Assembly (NCBI GenBank): GCA_004211235.1
Contig: SEEY01000106.1
Coordinates: forward strand, 1-9,604
Length of the DNA stretch: 9,604 nt
Source: Rubrivivax sp.
GTDB lineage: Bacteria > Pseudomonadota > Gammaproteobacteria > Burkholderiales > Burkholderiaceae
Direction of reading: 5' to 3'
Within the stretch, counting starts at the first letter, position 1, and each line of letters begins with the position of its first letter. Both the position numbers and the translations under genes were made by a program. The notes beneath the pieces are model-generated. The model worked only from the letters and a program-made list of their open reading frames with translations. It was not told where the DNA came from and ran no database searches. Positions 6,001 through 9,604 of the stretch are shown piece after piece.

Positions 6001-8715
6001 ATGCACAAACGAACCCACATCGCCGTTGCCGCGCTCATGGCCGCGGGCGGCTTCCCTGCCGTGGCACAGGTGGCCCCAGCCGCCGCGCCGGCCCAGCAGA
6101 TCGAACGCGTGACTGTCACCGGCTCGGCGATCAAGCGCATCGACGCCGAAACGGCCGTGCCCGTCACCGTCGTGCGGATGGCGGAGTTGCGCAGCGCCGG
6201 CGTCACGTCGGTCGAGCAGATCCTCAACAACCTGGCCGGCGTGCAGTCCACCGTCAACGCCGCCCAGTCCATCGGTTCCAGCAGCGGCGGCGCCACCTTT
6301 GCCGACATGCGCGGCATCGGCTCCAACAAGACCCTCGTGCTGCTGAACGGCGAGCGCATCGCCAACAACGCCGTCGACGGCTCGGCACCCGACCTCAACA
6401 TGATCCCGTTCGCGGCCATCGACCGCATCGAGGTGCTGCGCGACGGCGCGTCCGCGCTCTACGGCACGGATGCCATCGGCGGCGTCATCAACTTCATCAC
6501 CCGCAAGAGCTACGTCGGCGGCACGGTCACGCTCGGCTACGACAAGCCCCAGCATCCCGGCGGCCGCAACCGCAGCGCCAATGCGGGCTTCGGCCTCGGC
6601 GACCTGGACCGCGACGGCTACAACGTGTCGGGCTTCGTGAGCCTGCGCAAGGAAGACCCGATCACCGGCGACCAGCGCGAGTTCAACAAGCGCATCGTCG
6701 GCGGCCTGTCGAGCAGCACCGACCCGGCCAACTACACGCAGGACTTCAACACCCTCTACAACCCGGCCGCGCCCGGCTGTGCCGGCACGTCGCTGGTGCC
6801 GGTCGAGGGCGGCACGCAGTGCAAGATCGTCACGCCGAACTTCGTCGATTTCTCGCCGAAGTCCGACACCACCTCCGGCATGCTCAGGGGCACGCTGAGA
6901 GTCAGTCCGTCGCTGGACCTGGGCGCCGAGGCCTTCCTGACGCGGAACAAGGTCACCACGCTGGTCGCACCGGTGCCCTACGGCGGCTACCTGATGAACC
7001 CGACGATGCCGAACGGCCAGCCGAATCCGTTCTTCCCGACCGCCCACGTCGACCCGACCTTCGACGACGACACCGCCGGCACGCCGGCCTTCGGCGCCTC
7101 CACGCCCTTCCCCAATCCGGTGGCCGTACAGCCGGGCTTCGTCTACGTGTTCTGGCGCGACTTTCCCAACGGCTCACGCGCCCAGCTGAACAAGAACACG
7201 CAGAGCCGCATCATGCTGTCGGCCGATGGCAATGGGGCCGGCTGGGACTACTCCGTGCGCCTGACGCACAACCGGAACAAGGTGGACCAGTACCTGACCG
7301 GCGGCTATGCCAACGGCGACATCGTTGGCGAGGGCCTGCTCGAGGGCGTCGTCAACCCGTTCGGCCCGCAGACGCCCGAGGGCACGGAGCTGCTGCAGGG
7401 CGCCGCCCTGAACGGCCTGCTGCAGACGGCAACGGGCAAGATCACCACGGTCAAGGCCACCGCCAGCCGCGAGATCGGCGACTGGCTCGGCGCCGGCCGC
7501 CAGGCCCAGGTGGCTTTCGGCGCCGAGTACCGGCGCGAGAACTTCGTCTCGCGCGCCAACAAGGACTTCGCCGAACTTGTCGTCGTGTCCACCGGCGTCG
7601 ACCCGGAATTCCTCGACCAGGGCAAGCGCAACGTGAAAGCCGTTTACGCCGAGCTCAACGTGCCGGTGACAAAGGATCTGGAGCTGACGGCCGCGCTGCG
7701 CCACGACCGCTACAGCGACTTCGGCAACACCACCAACCCCAAGCTCTCCTTCCGCTACCAGCCGACCCGCCAGCTGCTGATGCGCGGCTCGGCGTCCACC
7801 GGCTTCCGCGCGCCCTCGTTGTTCGAGCTGTACGGCTCGCCGGCCTACACCAACACGGCGGGCAACTTCAACAACCCGCTCAACTGCCCCGGCGGCACGG
7901 CGATCCCCGGCGCGTCACCCGGCGCCAACTGCGATGCGCAGTTCCAGGTGCTCAACGCCGGCAATCTGACGCTGCAACCCGAGAAGTCGAGGAACTACAC
8001 GGTGGGCGCGGTGTTCGAGCCCATGACCAACCTGAGCCTGGGCATCGACTTCTGGTGGATCCGTCTGCGCAACTCCATCGCCTCGCTGCCGCAGTCGACG
8101 CTGTTCGCGAACTACGCGCAGTTCCAGCAGTACTTCCACTTCGCCCAGCCCGGCAACCTGCTGTCCATCACCAGCAACTGCCCGGGCTCGAAGTGCGGCT
8201 ACGTCGACCAGGGCCTGCTCAACCTCGGCGGCATCCGCACCAACGGCATCGACCTCAGCGCCCAGTACCGCATGCGCTCGGCGGTGGGGCAGTTCGACGT
8301 CGCGCTCAACAGCACCTACATCCACAAGTACGACTACCAGGACTACACCAACGGCCCCTGGAACCAGAACGTCGGCGCCTACATGGGCTCGGGGCCGATC
8401 TTCCGCTGGCAGCACAATCTGACGGCCAACTGGGCCTACAACGCCTTTGCCGTCGGGGCCGCGGTGCACTACCGCTCCGGCTACGCCGACTTCATTCCAG
8501 AGGAGAACCGCGTCTCCGCGTTCACGACGACGGACCTGTACGGCAGCTGGCAGCCCATGAAGAGCACGACGCTGGTGCTGGGCGTGCGCAACCTGTTCGA
8601 CCGGGACCCGCCCTTCACGAACCAGGCCGACCTCTTCCAGTCCGGCGGCTGGGACTCGCGCTACGCGAACGCCGCAGGTCGCACCTACTACGCGCGAGCC
8701 ACCTACTCGTTCTGA
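6001..8715 (+). CDS. TonB-dependent outer-membrane receptor
   Basis: A 904-residue outer-membrane transporter that imports a scarce substrate using energy relayed by TonB-ExbB-ExbD. The signal peptide is residues 1-22 with a likely cleavage after AVA. A TonB-box-like segment IERVTVTGSAIKR (34-46) follows. The plug domain (about 50-169) contains FADMRGIGSNKTLVLLNGER, PFAAIDRIEVLRDGASALYG and GGVINFITRK, all typical of the family. The barrel includes the conserved STGFRAPSLFELYG segment (about 599-612) and ends in the aromatic strand YYARATYSF with the terminal Phe required for BAM recognition. All six cysteines occur as three close pairs (260/274, 629/644, 727/732), probably disulfides in surface loops. 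The start is supported by the signal peptide and GGAG 5 bases upstream. The plug style belongs to the large subgroup abundant in Xanthomonas, Caulobacter and Shewanella. The substrate is unknown: no FecI/FecR pair, periplasmic binding protein or ABC transporter is adjacent. It is transcribed alone. Confidence 0.96.
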   Translation: MHKRTHIAVAALMAAGGFPAVAQVAPAAAPAQQIERVTVTGSAIKRIDAETAVPVTVVRMAELRSAGVTSVEQILNNLAGVQSTVNAAQSIGSSSGGATFADMRGIGSNKTLVLLNGERIANNAVDGSAPDLNMIPFAAIDRIEVLRDGASALYGTDAIGGVINFITRKSYVGGTVTLGYDKPQHPGGRNRSANAGFGLGDLDRDGYNVSGFVSLRKEDPITGDQREFNKRIVGGLSSSTDPANYTQDFNTLYNPAAPGCAGTSLVPVEGGTQCKIVTPNFVDFSPKSDTTSGMLRGTLRVSPSLDLGAEAFLTRNKVTTLVAPVPYGGYLMNPTMPNGQPNPFFPTAHVDPTFDDDTAGTPAFGASTPFPNPVAVQPGFVYVFWRDFPNGSRAQLNKNTQSRIMLSADGNGAGWDYSVRLTHNRNKVDQYLTGGYANGDIVGEGLLEGVVNPFGPQTPEGTELLQGAALNGLLQTATGKITTVKATASREIGDWLGAGRQAQVAFGAEYRRENFVSRANKDFAELVVVSTGVDPEFLDQGKRNVKAVYAELNVPVTKDLELTAALRHDRYSDFGNTTNPKLSFRYQPTRQLLMRGSASTGFRAPSLFELYGSPAYTNTAGNFNNPLNCPGGTAIPGASPGANCDAQFQVLNAGNLTLQPEKSRNYTVGAVFEPMTNLSLGIDFWWIRLRNSIASLPQSTLFANYAQFQQYFHFAQPGNLLSITSNCPGSKCGYVDQGLLNLGGIRTNGIDLSAQYRMRSAVGQFDVALNSTYIHKYDYQDYTNGPWNQNVGAYMGSGPIFRWQHNLTANWAYNAFAVGAAVHYRSGYADFIPEENRVSAFTTTDLYGSWQPMKSTTLVLGVRNLFDRDPPFTNQADLFQSGGWDSRYANAAGRTYYARATYSF

Positions 8716-8739
8716 CGCTTCGCGCAGGCCCTGGCGCCC

Positions 8740-8772
8740 AAGCCGCTCGGTGGCGTGCCGAGCGGCTTTTTT
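8740..8772 (+). terminator. Rho-independent terminator of the TonB-dependent receptor gene
   Basis: An 11-bp perfect stem (8740-8750 pairing with 8758-8768, core agccgctcgg/ccgagcggct) has a 7-base loop and runs into six T residues (8767-8772). It begins 24 bases after the receptor stop codon. On the minus strand the hairpin lacks a following T-run, so it may only partly stop transcripts of the convergent acylase gene. Confidence 0.93.
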
Positions 8773-8790
8773 CCGTGTGACGGGGACGGG

Positions 8791-8805
8791 CCGGCCTAAG
8801 GCCGG
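8791..8805 (-). other. Small hairpin over the stop codon of the acylase gene
   Basis: ccggcc (8791-8796) and ggccgg (8800-8805) form a perfect 6-bp stem with a 3-base loop that overlaps the TAG stop of the minus-strand gene (8796-8798). No T-run follows on either strand. It may help define the 3' end of the acylase mRNA together with the larger hairpin at 8740-8768, or it may be chance in GC-rich DNA. Confidence 0.3.
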
Positions 8806-9604
8806 AACCGCTCCACCGACTCGACCGGCCCTTCCAGCCGCAACGGGACCGCCTCGTTGGCCAGCCAGCGCTTCAGCCAGACCGCGTAGCCCGACGCGCC
8901 CGGCTGCTCGCTGCTGCCGCCCGGCCAGATGTTCTCCACGCGCGACGTGCCCCAGGGCGCCACCTCGGCCACCAGCCGTTGCGACGGGCCGTGGCGGTTG
9001 ATGAAGGCGTCGGGCGTGGCGGCGCGGGGATCGAAGGCGGCGGCGTCGATGGACTGGTAGCCACCGTCCAGGGGAATGCCGGCCAGACCGGCCAACGGCG
9101 GCGGGAAAACGCTGCCCGGCGAAGGCAGCGTGAACGGCGCGCCAAGGTTGCTCTTGAACTCGACGCGGTGCAGCTTGCCCCAGCGGTAGTCGGCCTGGTG
9201 GGTCGAGCCACCGAAGGCCGGCCTGAACGCGTCGCTGGCAGCGAGCGTCAGCGCATCAGCCAGGCTCTGCAGCAGCACGATGTCGCGCCGGTCTTCGGCC
9301 GCGCTCACACCCGGCACGGGGAAGAAATCCACGCCTGAAACGCCGCGGCCGCCGCGCTGCGGGAAGCTGTCGAACAGGTTGCGCAGCGCGTTGATCAGGT
9401 CGCCGGGCTCGGGCACCGGCAGGCCGGCGCCGCCGATCACACGGTCGACGGTGTTGGCCACGAGCCGGCCGCGCCACAGGTTGTAGAGCGTCGCGGCGAC
9501 CGAGTTGCGTACGCTCGCGGCGGTCGGCGCCTCGCCCGCGGGCTTGCCGGCGTCCCAGCCTTCGGTGAGGCCGGTGGGGGTGGAGAAGTCCCAGCCGCGC
9601 AGGC
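8796..9604 (-). CDS. Penicillin acylase-family (S45) hydrolase, C-terminal part (5' truncated by window)
   Basis: C-terminal 268 residues of a protein that reads as a penicillin acylase-family N-terminal nucleophile hydrolase. Such enzymes are exported, self-cleave into two subunits and hydrolyse amide bonds of substrates such as beta-lactams or acyl-homoserine lactones. The frame stays open through the window end, beginning LRGWDFSTPTGLTEGWD; an in-frame GTG at 9461 is therefore internal. Family-like elements are an AATLYNLWRGRL helix, YRWGKLHRVEF, INRHGPSQRLVAEVAP and, near the end, IWPGGSSEQPGASGYAVWLKRWLANEAVPL, which corresponds to the conserved C-terminal region. The catalytic N-terminal Ser of the beta subunit, the signal peptide and the alpha subunit are outside the window, so activity and substrate cannot be judged. 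The gene converges on the TonB-dependent receptor gene with an 80-base gap holding a terminator. Confidence 0.85.
   Translation of the reverse strand, partial: LRGWDFSTPTGLTEGWDAGKPAGEAPTAASVRNSVAATLYNLWRGRLVANTVDRVIGGAGLPVPEPGDLINALRNLFDSFPQRGGRGVSGVDFFPVPGVSAAEDRRDIVLLQSLADALTLAASDAFRPAFGGSTHQADYRWGKLHRVEFKSNLGAPFTLPSPGSVFPPPLAGLAGIPLDGGYQSIDAAAFDPRAATPDAFINRHGPSQRLVAEVAPWGTSRVENIWPGGSSEQPGASGYAVWLKRWLANEAVPLRLEGPVESVERFRP

Noticed and set aside
5890..7047. Minus-strand open frame of about 385 codons over the receptor start
   Set aside because: It is antisense to the signal peptide and plug of the receptor, has a biased Val/Ala/Asp/Gly/Arg composition and no recognisable motif.
6819..8780. 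Plus-strand open frame of about 653 codons in another frame of the receptor gene
   Set aside because: The product is Arg/Pro/Gln-rich with no domain pattern, and it overlaps the well-supported receptor; it is a GC-rich frame artefact.
8796..9461. Treating the GTG at 9461 as the true start of the acylase-family gene
   Set aside because: The same frame is open for a further 47 codons to the window end and encodes family-like sequence (including AATLYNLWRGRL), so the gene begins outside the window.

Overview
The window is GC-rich throughout its genes (roughly 70%) with G/C-ending codons. Its type II secretion genes resemble those of beta-proteobacteria, and the general picture fits a free-living Burkholderiales bacterium of the Rubrivivax/Roseateles/Leptothrix kind. 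The taxonomic guess is inference from protein style only. I see no mobile element, CRISPR array, tRNA or rRNA.

Positions 1-4040 (+ strand) hold the distal end of a type II secretion operon: the C-terminal part of the secretin gspD (cut by the window start), then gspE (ATPase) and gspF (inner-membrane platform), separated by only 12 and 10 bases. gspF ends at a perfect GC-rich hairpin and is met head-on by a minus-strand gene, so D-E-F is the end of this transcription unit. The pseudopilin genes and gspC/L/M must lie upstream or elsewhere.

Positions 4062-5554 hold a divergent pair: a small DUF3455 lipoprotein (minus strand) and a cytosolic HAD-type 5'-nucleotidase (+ strand). They share a 74-base intergenic region in which the nucleotidase start may be leaderless.

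Positions 5555-6000 are a gene-free leader whose centre is strikingly AT-rich (about 42% GC by hand count over 5641-5820). It contains two dyad sites and weak sigma70-like hexamers. It precedes a complete 904-residue TonB-dependent outer-membrane receptor (6001-8715), which ends in a textbook intrinsic terminator. Beyond this, convergent on the minus strand, is the C-terminal 268 residues of a penicillin acylase-family (S45) hydrolase, cut by the window end.

Most of the window is ordinary housekeeping or accessory content. The parts that deserve a second look are the AT-rich receptor leader with its palindromes, the three closely spaced cysteine pairs that account for every cysteine in the receptor, the possible leaderless start of the nucleotidase, and the short zinc loop of GspE. 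I did not find evidence for a new multi-gene system.
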